From Tetrapyrgos nigripes (taxonomy: Eukaryota; Basidiomycota; Agaricomycetes; Agaricales; Campanellaceae): a stretch of DNA of 64,000 nt. A model generated the notes under the pieces. That model was not told the DNA's origin. It did no database searches and saw only the letters and a list, made by a program, of their open reading frames with translations. The translations under genes were made by a program, and so were the position numbers. Position 1 is the first letter of the stretch; each line of letters starts with the position of its first letter. Below, in pieces: positions 43,553-55,270 of this stretch. Location: positions 372,001 to 436,000 of the forward strand of contig JAACJM010000018.1 in the NCBI GenBank assembly GCA_013368315.1, read 5' to 3'.

Positions 43553-43949
43553 TTACGAGGCCCTTTAGGGTCTCGTTCTTATAACATGACGTGTGGCGGT
43601 GCTCGATAGGTGTACCGGTTTCCGGCGCCATTTGATCACCTTGACCGGTCACCGGCTGTTGCCGCAAAAACGCGTGGCGCCCATTTGACGCCCATCATCC
43701 TTCACACTTGCTCACCATCAATGAAGGTTACAACGTTACGAGGCCCTTTAGGGACTTGTTCTTACAATCTGAGGTTTCCGCGTATGGCTAATCAATTTAT
43801 ATATACAAATTTCTCCACTAATTTCTGCCTCGGAATCTTAGAAGCTAGTACCAAACAGTTGACAGCCCTCACTTAGCGCTCGCACTCGCACTCACTCTCT
43901 TTGGGTCTCGTCATTGCCACATGGAGTGGTGGCCCACATCTCCTTCATC
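43553..43949. repeat. Two TTACGAGGCC-family copies in tandem
   Basis: TTACGAGGCCCTTTAGGGTC starts at 43553 and again, as TTACGAGGCCCTTTAGGGAC, at 43737. The first shares GTTGCCGCAAAAACGCGTGG with 21033-21243, the second CCAAACAGTTGACAGC and the GGGTCTCGTCATTGCC end and W-A island with 7869-8157. Confidence 0.75.
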
Positions 43950-44132
43950 TAGTAGTACAACCCCTCTACGCATAAGCATAACCCCGACCCCTATGAATGA
44001 AGGATACATTGAATAAATGGGGAGACTTTCCGAGGGAGTAAAAAGAAGACCTTCCATGTCGTGCTTCGCGACAAAATTTCCGAGGCCCACGCAAATGGTG
44101 CTTCTGGCAGTACAGCGGCACTCTAGTACTGA

Positions 44133-46135
44133 TATGGCAATAATAGTGTCCGGAAAATCAAAAACCCAGATTTTCACACAAGTTGGGTAGACTCCGGACT
44201 TTTCATGGTTTTTTGTGCAACTTCTCATTGATGAAAAGTCAAATCATCTTTCTGTACAAGTTTGAATAATGGACCAAAATTTCACAGGTTTCACATTTGA
44301 CCCATTTTTTGCGCATGTTGTTGGGGATGGATTTTTACCATGAAATTTTTGCATGTTCTCTTGATCTTAGATTCCAAAATTTACAGGTTCTGAAAATGGA
44401 AACTTATCACTATTTTTTGCAAGTTGAACTTTTTCATAGCTCAAATATTTCTGCAAGTTTCATAGCAGGTCTTTCTTCACTCTTTCTTTGCAAGTTCTCA
44501 AGAAGGAAGTTTCATTCAGATTTTTAACCTCTCGCAGTCATCAGAAGCAGACGCAGAGAGCTACCATCTACCGTACTGTATGGAGAGTTCTGACTAATTG
44601 GGCTAATCTAGTGAATGGCTGAGCCTTTGGCATCGACCTGCAAAATTTCACGAAAGGTACCAGGTTGGAAGCTGTGTAAAAAGTCCCGGCCAAAATGATG
44701 TACTCATCTGTGGAAATTTCTGTGATTGTTCATATGCACATGCGTGAACTTGTAAAATAAATTCAGGCCAGTTCCCGAGAGCCTTTGAACCAAATTTGAA
44801 CCTGCAAGAAAAATTGACTCCATACCCAGAGCTGACCTGTGCAAAAATTGATGCCATTGACAACTTGTGAAATTTTCGAAGCTGGGTATATGGCAGTAAT
44901 ATTGTCCAAAAATTCCGCTTTTTGCAGGTTCCGTTTTCAGCAAATTTTTGCAAGTTCTTACTGTTTACAGGATTATGAATTTTTTGCAGGTAGCCAGACC
45001 GAACCAGAAAATTTCACAGGTCTCCAAAATACACTCCGATTTTTGCAGGTTGCTTTTCGTGTAAGTTGGCAATTTTCACAGGTCGTTCCTGTTCAATTTT
45101 TCTGCAGGTTCTAGCTCGCAAATTTTTGCAGGTGGCTCAACGATGATCTTCCAGTCAATTTGTACAGGTTTAAATTTCGCAGGTTGGAGGCACTGCCACC
45201 GGTTAGCGGATCGGAGGTACGTCTTACACTTGGCTTTAGTGACGTGGCTTGCTTTTGATGACCTCCTCTGGTGCCGTCTGTTGACATTTTCCAGGTGCGT
45301 GTCCATATCAGCTACCTCTTTTGCTTCTATGCAGGTCTCTTTCTGTTGTTCAGGACTGGTGGTGACATTTCCGCGACTCTTTGTTACTGCCCATCCCTTT
45401 CCCAGCCTCTATCTCTCAATGTCTGGGCGTCCGAGAAAGAGATGATATCAAAGTTTAATTTCTGCACCGTCTGGTGTTCAACACCTCTCACTGCTCAGGC
45501 TCAGGTTCTCTGTCATCAGTCACACAGCAGTGACAAGAAACTTCGACGTGCCTTATCAGCAATCAAATAGCTACTTGGCGACGGGCCAAATGGCTGCCCG
45601 AATCCGGTGCCACCTTGCATGACAAAAGCCATCAAGTATAGACCTTGGATAAAACCTGTGAAAATTATGTATTCACTATCTTCTCAACCTGCGATGTGGA
45701 ACCTGTAAATTTTGAATGGAGGATGACTTGAAAAAAATTTCCCACTTCGGAGGAAATCAACCTGCAAAAAAATAGCCATCATAAAGGACAGACCTGTGAA
45801 ATTTCCAGCAAGCATGAAGGCCCTGTGTAAAAAAGCTCATCACTTGTTTTGAGGGAGGACCTGTGCAAAAAAAGACAGAAACTCTGGAAATCAGTCCAAC
45901 CTGCATGAAAAACCATAAAAAACTGCCGAAAAAGGGTCAACCTGCGAAAAAAAAGCCACTTTGGAATTTTTGGACAGTATTATTGCCATATGGGTATGCA
46001 CTTGTGTGAAATCTTAAGCATTGTCATGACTTTCTAACTTGCAAAATTCCATGACACCTGTCACACCCACTTGTAAAATTTCTGCCTCAGACCAAAGTTG
46101 TAAAATTTGATTTTCCGGACAATATTACTGCCATA
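44133..46135. mobile_element. 2-kb TIR element with long subterminal TGCAGGT/CACAGGT arrays
   Basis: Inverted ends: TATGGCAATAATAGTGTCC at 44133 and, inverted, TATGGCAGTAATATTGTCC ending at 46135, with GGAAAATCAAA continuing on both sides. The left kilobase is full of TTTTTGCAGGTT and TTTCACAGGTC units on the plus strand; the right 500 bp has the same units inverted (AACCTGCAAAAA, GACCTGTGAAA). Internal copies of the TATGGCAGTAATATTGTCC end occur near 44888 and 45975. The centre (45170-45640) has only ~100-residue frames with no motif. No target duplication is clear. Such arrays suggest a large transposase binding region; the superfamily is not assigned. Confidence 0.7.
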
Positions 46136-47419
46136 CACTAGTCAATATGTTAATTTATAATTGCGTGCGGGATCACCCACCTGCGGAATAGAGCATACCA
46201 GTCTTAGATAATTGTCGTCTTTATTCACGAAACTCTTCACCTAAGAGTCCCATCGGCCAGCCACGACACCCCATAGAATTCGGATTCTCCTAGCTGCGAT
46301 TTTGTAAATTTCGGATCGAACTGCGAGGCGTTTAGTGTTCGAGATCGCTAGTAGCTGCACCCTAACTTCGAGTTCTTCCGAACACGTTCAGGCCTTATGA
46401 TCGCTTTTGAATCCTTCATGTTCATAAGTACTGTAAGACCCCATGATGTCGAAGGTTCATTCTGGACAGCACGTTGACTACGGTGATCTGGCATGGACTA
46501 TGAAGCTTAGGGTCCATTCAGCAGTTCAACAGCAGTTGTACCTCATGACAGCTCATGACTCACTTCCTCGCGTTGCCTCGAAGTACATCGATAACTAAGA
46601 ATACACTCTGACAAGACATATAAGACCCCACCCTTGACTATACCTTCGCAGCTTCCCCTCAGGTGGTGGTCCATTTCGGCCCCCTGGGCGCCCTCCCGTC
46701 ATGGGAGGGCTATCCAGACGATCTTGCCTCTTTGTGCCGCCGCTCTCAGCTCAGAATGGTTAGTCCTCTTCTTTTCATCTCTCCTTGTCTATCCTGATTG
46801 ACCGGTAACATGACATATTCCAGAGCGATCGTGGGCCACAGGACAAGTGTACTTTGGATATGGGAAGTTGTGTGGGCGGTTAGCAGTTCCAGTGAGTCCT
46901 TATTCCCGCATTTTGAACCTTGAAGCATCATCTAAGCTGGATTACAGATTGAGGAATGCCTGTCAGAGTCACCGTATCGTGGCTGAATATGTTCGGAAGA
47001 ACATATTCAGCCACGATGGTTGAGTGTTCCACTGATAGTGCTCCTCGTGAAACTCCAACAGCGAACATCCTTCCCGCCACTGCTGGTGTTTCCGCCTTTT
47101 CAAACGCATCTCAAATACGCCTATCCAAATCTTCGATCATGGTAGTGAATGGACCATATTATCAGGCTCAGGCTCAATATTGCCATCATTGTTCAAATGT
47201 TCTCTACGGGACCCCGCCTTGCACTGAAGCGACAACCTCCGGACTCACCCACCACGCCGTAATCAAGCCTTATCTCAAGACGACGATTTGGACGTTGCTA
47301 TATCCGCTGGGGCAATGGATTCAGAACATTATCATGAAGTATCGAAACGCATAGCTCAGCTTGAGGTGAAGATGATTTGGTCTACTCATTCGTGAACGAA
47401 TCTCTAAATTTGTGATTTT
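46136..47419. other. Unassigned, possible exons of a small gene
   Basis: Exon-like pieces on the plus strand are joined by standard introns: about 46807-46892 (W-A-T-G-Q-V-Y-F-G-Y-G-K-L-C-G-R-L-A-V-P) with a GTGAGT donor, then a TTACAG acceptor at 46947. A frame at 46956-47354 contains Y-Y-Q-A-Q-A-Q-Y-C-H-H-C-S-N-V-L with a C-x2-C pair. No family recognised, and a perfect hairpin lies in the second piece. Confidence 0.3.
46976..47017. repeat. Perfect 19-bp stem hairpin
   Basis: ATCGTGGCTGAATATGTTC, loop GGAA, then the exact inverse. No mismatch in the stem. Confidence 0.95.
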
Positions 47420-47565
47420 AGAAAGAACAACGCCGGCTTCGACGAGCGTTGTACATCCTGTTCACCTTATTCATTGTTTTTGCGGGTGTTTTGCTGTGCA
47501 TGCTTCGAGACCTTCTCCTACTACACCTCCTAGAAATCCTTCTCCGAAGATTTCCACATAGATAA
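47420..47565 (+). CDS. Last exon of a possible single-pass membrane protein
   Basis: After a GATTTTAG acceptor the frame reads K-E-Q-R-R-L-R-R-A, then a hydrophobic helix (L-Y-I-L-F-T-L-F-I-V-F-A-G-V-L-L), and stops after a Leu/Arg-rich tail. The preceding exon (about 47228-47365) fits in frame with A-M-D-S-E-H-Y-H-E-V-S-K-R-I-A-Q-L-E. Together they look like an acidic coiled region plus a tail anchor. The gene's start is not resolved. Confidence 0.35.
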
Positions 47566-47847
47566 CTACGCAAACCTGTACAATATACATGTCTTTTTCT
47601 CTATTTTTCTCTTCAGTGTTGCGTCGACAGTACAAGAATCACCCAAAGAATCAGTACGTTTTTCATCCAGGTGCCAGCAAGCGGCATGTTTCCTGATGGA
47701 CTTATGTACATTCACATCGAGAAGTGGCCTACAGAGGACTGGCACGAAGTGTAAACAGAACGAGGAAGGTGACGGTCATGGTTGGGGATGAAGGGCTTCA
47801 GGCCGAGGGGAGGGGATCAACAGGAATGAGTGGAGAAAAGGCGGAAG
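47566..47847. other. Spacer, no gene seen
   Basis: Unique sequence up to the target duplication of the hAT derivative. Confidence 0.35.
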
Positions 47848-47855
47848 ACGGAAAG

Positions 47856-49093
47856 TAGGGCTTCGCACCGGTCCGTATGCTAACGGGGTACCGTACGCAC
47901 CTCTCGACCCAATCCATAAGTACGGTATACTGTACGGGTGCCACCCGTAGAGACCGTATGATTACGGCCGGCTAATGGGTACATACTGGTTACGGGTTGG
48001 TAAATTTAGGTTTTAAGCTTGCACTTTGCCATTGCCAGTGATAGTGTGGCCACCTCGACGTGAAACTGACATCCTGTACAGCTTGGCGCAATCAGAGCCA
48101 CATGCCTGATGTCATACTGCCATGTCTGTGACTTTTCTTGCTTTTATTTCGCCTTCATCGACGCCTGACTTGAGAAAATGGTGCTCAATGACCCTTGTTG
48201 TTAGCTGCAGGTGAGCCTTCACTCTTCACAGACGTAGAATTGAGGAATAATATTACTTCCCCAGTTAGGTATAATATCCGATGTCCTGTAGCACGATGTA
48301 CCATACGAAATTTATTTCTTTTTCTTTATAAATCCGTGCCCGCTTTCCTCAGACCATCCCCATCCTTTTTCCTCCAAATGTCTAGTGAGCAGTGTGCTGT
48401 AAACACTGATGGAAGTCTCAAAGATGCCAACGAAATTGACTTCTATCATGATCCTGATGATGCAGCTCCAATCGCAGGTCCAAGCATGACCAAAGGTATG
48501 TGATATATGTTGTGGTCCTGTGGATCTGCGCTTTTTTTTTATGGGTGTACATTAATCCACTTTATCTTGTAGCAGTGCGAGGGCAGCGAACACATAACAA
48601 GCATGCCAAAATGCTTGCCTCTGTTGAGTCCGACAAGTATGAGGCTGATGGGATCACTTTGTCCAAGCCTGGACCAAGTGTCCGCCGCCGCCGAAGGCTC
48701 AAGAAGAAAAAGGGAGAGGAATATGACACTGATATTGATGACAAGAACTATAGTGACTCTGGTTCTGCTTCATCAACTGACTGTGAGATGATGGATGCTG
48801 AGGAAATCACTAATGAAGAGGTATTCACTTTTGTTATCTTTTTTTTTTTGCTCCACTTAGCTGCCAAATGCTCACTTTTTTGTAGGTGGTGCCTCTTTTC
48901 ATACTTATTTACTACTTTAGAAAAATTATCTATCCGTATCGTACCGTAACCCGTAATACTGCCGTATCAAGCCCATACCCATACCGTCGGGACTTCCCTC
49001 TTACCCCGTAAGCTATGGTTTGGGTCAGCCCGTACCAGTATCAGACCCATAAAATTACGGCCGTACCCGTATACTGTACGGTGCGAAGCCCTA
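47856..49093 (+). mobile_element. hAT-type deletion derivative with 8-bp TSD
   Basis: TIR TAGGGCTTCGCACCG at the left, inverted CGGTGCGAAGCCCTA at the right. ACGGAAAG flanks it exactly on both sides (47848-47855 and 49094-49101): an 8-bp target duplication, the hAT signature. Inside each end are 100-150 bp rich in CCGTA/TACGG motifs. The 1238-bp copy keeps the first two exons of a transposase-like gene but no catalytic domain, so it is non-autonomous. Perfect duplications suggest recent insertion. Confidence 0.85.
48378..48820 (+). pseudogene. N-terminal part of a hAT-like transposase gene
   Basis: Exons 48378-48495 and 48573-48820, joined by a 77-nt GTATGT...TTGTAG intron in phase, encode about 121 residues: an acidic start with D-G-S-L-K-D-A-N-E-I-D-F-Y, then R-G-Q-R-T-H-N-K-H-A-K-M, a basic patch R-R-R-R-R-L-K-K-K-K (nuclear-localisation-like) and an acidic stretch ending at a GTATTC donor. 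This matches my recollection of mushroom hAT transposase N-termini. The BED finger and RNase-H-fold core are absent, as the sequence passes to the element's right end. A transposase identity is inferred partly from the ends and duplication. Confidence 0.55.
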
Positions 49094-49218
49094 ACGGAAA
49101 GTAATGACCATAGACGACGATAGGCTTCGCAATTAAGTGGTCACCTAACGCGCCGCCAGAGCTACAACCCGGGACAACCACTTAACCCTGTCAATCCCCG
49201 ACATCCAATGCCTACTTT

Positions 49219-49255
49219 CTAACCCTCACCCTCACCCTCACCCTAACCCTCTAAT
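49219..49255 (+). repeat. Interstitial telomere-like repeat
   Basis: CTAACCCTCACCCTCACCCT followed by CACCCTAACCCTCTAA: degenerate (CCCTAA)n units, the fungal telomere motif, in the interior of the window. Confidence 0.7.
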
Positions 49256-52200
49256 TAACACCAACAACGCATCTCTCCCAATCCCCATACCATCTAACCA
49301 GCCTCTTGACTGTCCTAATGTCATGGTCCACTTCAACCAATTCATATCTAAACACTGAGCCCATCCGTTCCACGTTTTCATACCCCCAACTTCAACACCA
49401 ACCCAGCGCCCACCCAAGAGCTCATGCCAATATCGACGTCAGCCTCAGCGTCAACTCCACCTGATACCAATCCCTTCGCAAATCCCCATCATACTACATA
49501 GAAGGGCCGACCGGCCCCTCAACTCCTCTTACACCTTCATCGAATTGTCTTGGGACATGACCATTGGACCTTGGTACACCCATTCTTCTTTTGTACTCCG
49601 TCTCCCTTCCCCCCCTCTTTGCACAAGCGCCTGCTTCAGCAAACGCCTAAGGATATTTTAGCGAATCTATCATAACATTAGACCCGCAGTTGTATTCGTA
49701 TTCGAGGTTGAAGGTGGAAGGTTGAAGGTCACGATGTCTTTAATAACAGACGGGGTGACGACCTGAGTGCATTGTGCACAACGATAGCTGACGAGAAGAG
49801 GGCATGACCAGAGTAGCGATGACAAAGGGGCAAACGACAAACCAAGAAGAGGAAAATCACGGAAAGTAGCCGAAGGTGAAAAACGTCACCATCGCTCATC
49901 ATAATTCTGCAAGGCTTTCGAGTCTTCGACGATGGCGACGACGCCCACGACACACTACCACCCCCTACCATCAGCACTGGCAGCGTCTGGCCATTCCCCA
50001 TTCGCATCCTCCAAACCTCAAATCTCCACTACCCCTACCCCGGCTAAACAACACAACTCTTCTTTGTCTACTAAGCCTTCTTCGATACCTCTGATTCCTG
50101 AATCCCAGTCCCCAATGGAGTAGTAGGCAAGGATGACTTGAGTAGGATAGTCCTTGGGCGACCAGGCAATGAAAGCGATAGGAAAGAGTCTACAGCAAGA
50201 GGGGATATTGGTGATGTATGGAGGTGGGGTAGAGTTGGGGTAGAGGACGGAAAGTGACGGGGACGATGTGACGAGAGTAGTGAAAAGTGAAAACACACGA
50301 TAGTGGCCAAAGACTCGATGGCAATGGGCATTGGTGGGACCGGGGGAATCGGTGATGTGACAGGAGAGAAGACATGTTGAAGGAATAATTCGCAGGTAGA
50401 TGAGAAGGAATCGTTCGTAGATAGATACTAGACTTTCGTCCAACCATGAGATGTGAGGAAGACGTTCAGTGGGATAGAAAGGTAACCGAAAAGGAGAGAC
50501 ATTGCCATTTTTCCCTAACACGTCCCAGCCCCATACCAGCAGACATGGTCTTCCCTGAACGTCTTTGAAAAGAATGCCTATGACAACTCTACCACCAGGT
50601 CCAGCACCAACTTGGTGCCAGGCGTTGCCTCTACGCAGCATTATCTGGCTATTCTTCCTTCACACTCCCAAAAACCACATATCCCCACTAGCCCGGCTAA
50701 ACACCTTGTGGACTTCTTCTACTTCGTCTAGCCTTCTCTCGAGTCTCAAATCAGGACATCCTCATTCCAGTCATAAATCCTCTGTAACCCTTGTGCCAGC
50801 TACACGCCAGGTCCAAATCCAACACCGTCATTAACACCTGTCAGCTTCGACGTCACTTCTGGCTGGACCTGCAGAGTACAGATCTCTCCATTGTGATATA
50901 TCTAACCATCTGGCACCAAGGAGGAGTCCAACTTCGTGCTCCAACTCAGGACGGTGCAATTGCAAGCCCTCCTTGAGGGAATGTTCCTGGAGAATGGGAC
51001 ACGTCCAGCAGAAGCTGGTGAAACTGCTGCGAAGTGTCCACTTGATTATGATATGGAAAGGAAAGAGGTTATTGGGATGGAGGGACAGCTGAGGTAGCCA
51101 TGGGACAACATGATTGTACACGTTGGACAGAGGCTTCGGTGTGGCAGTGGGAGTACTGGTGTTGTCGTTAGCATTCGAGGAAGAGGTGAAGGTGAGACCG
51201 GAAAGAGAATATTGTGATGGAAGTAGAGGTGAAGGTAGCGGTGACGTCATCTTGGCTAGAGTCTGAGCTGTACCTGCGGTGTCGGGGTCGTGTTGGTGTC
51301 TGGGCTGGTATTAGAGATGGAGGAGAGGGGGAAATGACGAGCTGGGAGCAAACGCAAACGCTGTAGGAAGAAGCAGGTCCATACAGACTCATTTTCTCCC
51401 ATGAGATAGAAGTCCGTCTCCCCAAGGAGAAGTCTCTTCGGATATGGCTTCTAGGTCCACCCAACAGCACTCACGTTCACTGAGACTACCCCTTCCGATG
51501 GACTATTGGTGAGATGGTGATTGAGAGAAGGGAAGAAGAGTTTATGGGTTGGGTTTGTCGTGTAGTTGGGAAATGACGAGAAGATGTGGGAGAAAGGTGT
51601 CCGGGTCAATGACCTCGGGAGTGAGAGCGAAAAGAACCTCAGCGCATGAATAAGGGTTTTGATATCCAACTTCCTCACAACTGAGTAGCTGGTGCTGATT
51701 TGTAGAGGCAAGGCATGTATATGCTAGACTCTAATGGGTATCCTATGCCAGTGACGCATCCCTGACCAAGGACGAAGCGAATCCTTTCTCCCCTGAGTCC
51801 TTGGTACGGAGGATGAGTTTACTTTTGTGCTCTTCCACGGCGTCTGGGAAGCACTAGGGAGGTCTGGTATTATAGTAGCAGTATGAGGAGCCCGAGGTCA
51901 GTTTTGACTCGCTGCCACTCGTAACGACGAGCAATGACACCAGTTAGAGCGGGGGTACCTAGTTGTTAGGATGTATTTGCGACGCGGTCTTCGTCCAGCG
52001 TTTCATATGGCTTGAGAAGTAGGTGTAGAGAAAGTATGGTGGGGCCAGAGGATGTCGAAGAAGTCAAGATATACCTGGCCAAAAAGTTAGAACAGGGCCG
52101 TCGCAATAGCAGAAACAGAAGACAGAGAACACACCTCTGGAGATATCAATTGCTCTGCCCTTTATCCGTTCTGACATCCTATATGCTCCTTCCTTATCTT

Positions 52201-52585
52201 TGTTAGATAGTCCCGCTCCATCCATACGGGTTTGCCAGTCCTCTGCGTTATGTCGTCTTAGGTTTCGTGTTGTGCATTATTTGGGAGGCCTCCTCTGTAG
52301 GGACAGACATTTGAAAAGACGAGGACTGACAAGCATTATTGAAAAAGACCACGACAGAGCGTTACAGAGTGTGAAGGGAAAGAAACAACAGTCAAATTTC
52401 CCACGAACTTTACTTGCATCCTACCGTCATCCATCGACTCGTTTTTGTTTTCTCTGTACTTTCGCAAGATTATGGAGGCCCATTTTGAGCTTGTTTTGGA
52501 TAATACCTATAGTTATACAACTTAGAGACTTGTCTCAGCTTTATCTTTGCTACAAATTCCAGAAGAAGCTGCAAATATGTATCCT
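49256..52585. other. Unassigned stretch with duplicated Ser/Thr/Pro-rich frames
   Basis: A plus frame at 49932-50123 opens M-A-T-T-P-T-T-H-Y-H-P-L-P and is Ser/Thr/Pro-rich. A related block (CCCGGCTAAACA, CTTCTTC, TCAAATC) recurs near 50690-50760, and minus frames at 50018-50641 and 50831-51250 also show parallels (ACCTCAAATC, GATGTGA...AGTAGTGA). It seems a decayed tandem duplication. No domain recognised; a 179-residue plus frame at 52200-52739 overlaps the DUF6593 gene and is judged spurious. Confidence 0.3.
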
Positions 52586-52626
52586 GGATGGAGATAAGTT
52601 AACTTTACCTGAAAGGCCTCGTAACT
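52586..52626 (-). repeat. TTACGAGGCC-type fragment downstream of DUF6593
   Basis: On the minus strand it reads TTACGAGGCCTTTCAGGTAA then AGTTAACTTA, close to the gag/TTACGAGGCC junction at 24737 (TTACGAGGCCTTTAGGCTGA, GTTAACTTA). It begins about 30 bp past the stop codon. Confidence 0.5.
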
Positions 52627-52657
52627 ACAGCACATTCTGTTTCATTCACCCCTCACC

Positions 52658-53960
52658 TTATCCAGAAGGAAACATCGGAGCAAGCCTCCTCCGTTCAAGG
52701 ATTAACAACGAAATCAATATCTGGTCCAAAAAATCGTAAGCCTCCGGAGTCACTTCCAATTGTCTCAAAACCAACGTCTCCACCCGAATACCATGTCGCA
52801 CTTGCTTCAAAGGAGTATACATCGCGTACAGTTCTGCTTCCTCCTGTTTTTTGACAGTTTCCTCTGCCGTGGCAGGTTCAGGAGGCCGTTCGAAAACCCA
52901 CCAGTAGAATTCCTGTAACTGAATTAATGGGCCTGTAGACATTTCAGAATGATGATGACTGACTGTTTTGTGATATCTCCATCGTTGCGGTTTCTGCTTG
53001 GCCGTAGTTCCATTCATATCAGTCCTGATACTTCAACTCAAAACAGTAAATACTCACCCCAGAGTACTTGATCTGGGTATTGTGATCCTTCGTGGTGTAA
53101 TACTGCTTGTGTAGGATGTACGAAAGTGGGCCAAGTGGCTGTCGTTGGAGATCACCATAGGTAATCCAATCTGTTGTTTTGGATTTAAGTTGAGCAGGGC
53201 CTATTCTACCAGATGAACACTATAAACAAAAGCAGAAGGAAGAAGTGCTAGGAGATACTTACTCAAATTCACTGACAAAGCGTCCGTTCTCTGTTCCTCC
53301 TTGACGAACGGCTGGATTCATCACATTAAGTATGCTTTTGCATCAAGGGGAGATGAATGAGAGTGATGAACGAGAAAGGATTCAACACATCCATTCCTAA
53401 ATTCATGTTTGGTGCAAATATCAAGGTGGAAAGCGCAAACGGAACTTACCAACAGTCACATGAAACCTTGGTCTCGTATTTGGAGAATCTGCAGACGGAA
53501 CCAATAGACACGTGTTTGGAGCTCCCGCACTTAAGCTGAAGGTGACATTATTTTCTGGCCTTTCCGCTCTCGTATGCCTATATCGACAGCATCAATAATT
53601 AATCAGTCCATAGCTTTGCCAATGCAGCCTGAAGTTGAGAATGATGATGGGAAATAAACTTACCCTGGTGGCGCTCCAAATGGGACGTGATGATCATTGT
53701 TGCCAAGAGGCTGTTCTTCAGCAGCAGCGGAAGGACTTGGAGGATGCCATGCCCATCTCAGTAGACCTTGGGGGTCTATGGAGGCAGTCATCTCCAAAGT
53801 TCTGTCGACTATTTCAGGTATTGGGTTCATTGCACGTTGCGTAAGCGGTTGTGAAGTTTCGGGGTCAGGAAGGGCGACATAGCTGCGTTCTGTGTCAGCC
53901 ACAAGTATATAGAGCGATGGAAGTTATGGATTGCACTTACCTATGGGGTCGCGTCGACAT
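52658..53960 (-). CDS. DUF6593 domain protein
   Basis: Six exons (53960-53941, 53882-53664, 53577-53450, 53311-53263, 53205-53058, 52993-52658) join to 900 nt, 299 residues, without stops; introns are 58, 86, 138, 57 and 64 nt. Residues 1-80 are Pro/Ser-rich and variable. The DUF6593 domain follows: N-N-V-T-F-S-L-S-A-G, P-R-F-H-V-T-V, R-Q-G-G-T-E-N-G-R-F-V-S-E-F-E-I-G (the family's R-R-G-x-E-N-G-x-x-V-G-E-F-E), W-I-T-Y-G-D-L, and the C-terminal helix E-V-T-P-E-A-Y-D-F-L-D-Q-I-L-I-S-L-L-I-L-E-R-R-R, the usual end of the family. No signal peptide, so probably cytosolic. Function of the family is not known to me. Acceptor of exon 6 is the least certain. Confidence 0.8.
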
Positions 53961-54878
53961 TTTTGGAGTAGAAAAAGGTGAAGAACAGGTGCTTTGATAT
54001 ATTCAAAGATGACTATCAGATCTATTGAAGGGGCTATGTACGTACTACCTTCAAACTTTCATCAGATCCCCAGTCGCATCATGTACTATGGATGCAGTCT
54101 TCACTGAGCTGTAGGCGGCGGGAGTCACCATGAAATTTTGAAAGTTTTGAAGGTGCTGTTTGGTTGTGAAGAGAACTAGAGCTCGAGTAGATCTCAAAGA
54201 AAGCTACAAGCATACTTGAAAGAAAGAAGAGCACCAGTCTAGAGGGATCATTTTAGCCAGTCTACCAATAATCGTAGTACAGCCATAATTCAGGTTACCC
54301 TCGTTGCACCTGCAGACACTCGGCCACAGCTTTAATCGAAGGCTGAAAATCCTCAATTCTATTGAACATCATATCCAAAGGGGCCATTCCGGGAGAATAT
54401 TCTTGTCAAGCTTGGCATTGGGATTCAATTCCTCCGAAGTGCTGAATGTTACAAAGTTTGAGTGAATGCCTTCTGAAAGTTCTTTTCCATATGTCAATCA
54501 ATCGGAGATGGTCTATCATGTTCCCTCAACCTTCTTCCTATTCGATGCTGACGCGTCTTCCATGGTATCATTCTATACTTGGTAGAGTGTGTACATCATT
54601 CCCATTGTGTCTGGTCCATGGTTGATCTTTTGAATGATATTTAAAACTGAATCAGACATGTCGGGAGCGATCACAAACAGATTTGACCTAATGCCTTGCA
54701 TCATCGAGTGGAAGAGAAGTTCTCCCTTGGATCAGTACTTTGCCGTCGTTGCCGACATTTTCTCAATCTCAGAAACCATCAAGCTCATCCCACAGAATAT
54801 GTTCCGGGCACAGTGAATGCGTACGGTATTGAGATATTAAAGATATGCTAAACTGTTCAGGCCAGCCAACTGACCGGC
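53961..54878. other. Promoter side of the DUF6593 gene, no other gene
   Basis: No other gene seen. A 60-residue plus frame at 54634-54816 has no motif. Confidence 0.35.
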
Positions 54879-55270
54879 TGCGTGAATTCTGCGTGTCGGT
54901 ACCCACCTGTGTGCCATCCCCATTAGGTGACTCCGCAATCAGGCACGTAGCCCATGCTTGATGGCACCGTCCGTCACTACTTTCCTTTTTGTCTGTACTT
55001 ATGTATAAGTATAGTATGCATGTACATACCATTTATACTCAGATTTACTACTACAACTCCTTAGAAGTAAGGAAGAACACTCGAGAAATCTCGGTTGCAT
55101 GAATTCTGTGTGGCGCTCCTGCGTGCCATCTCCATTAGGCGACTCTGCAATCAGGCACGTACCCCATGCTTGATGGCACCATCCACCACTATGTCCTTTT
55201 TATCTGTACTGTATGTGTATGTATGGGATGCATGTACGTACCATTTCTAATCAGGTTTACTAGTACATAT
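54879..55270 (+). repeat. Tandem duplication, two ~180-bp copies 218 bp apart
   Basis: GCGTGAATTCTGCGTGT and GCATGAATTCTGTGTGG start the copies (54879, 55097). Both continue with TGCCATC.CCATTAGG, GACTC.GCAATCAGGCACGT, CCCATGCTTGATGGCACC and ATGCATGTAC.TACCATTT. The GCGTGTCGG opening resembles the CACGCAGG boxes further on. Confidence 0.8.

Noticed and set aside
52200..52739. 179-residue plus-strand frame
   Set aside because: Overlaps the last exon of the well-supported DUF6593 gene on the other strand and lacks motifs.
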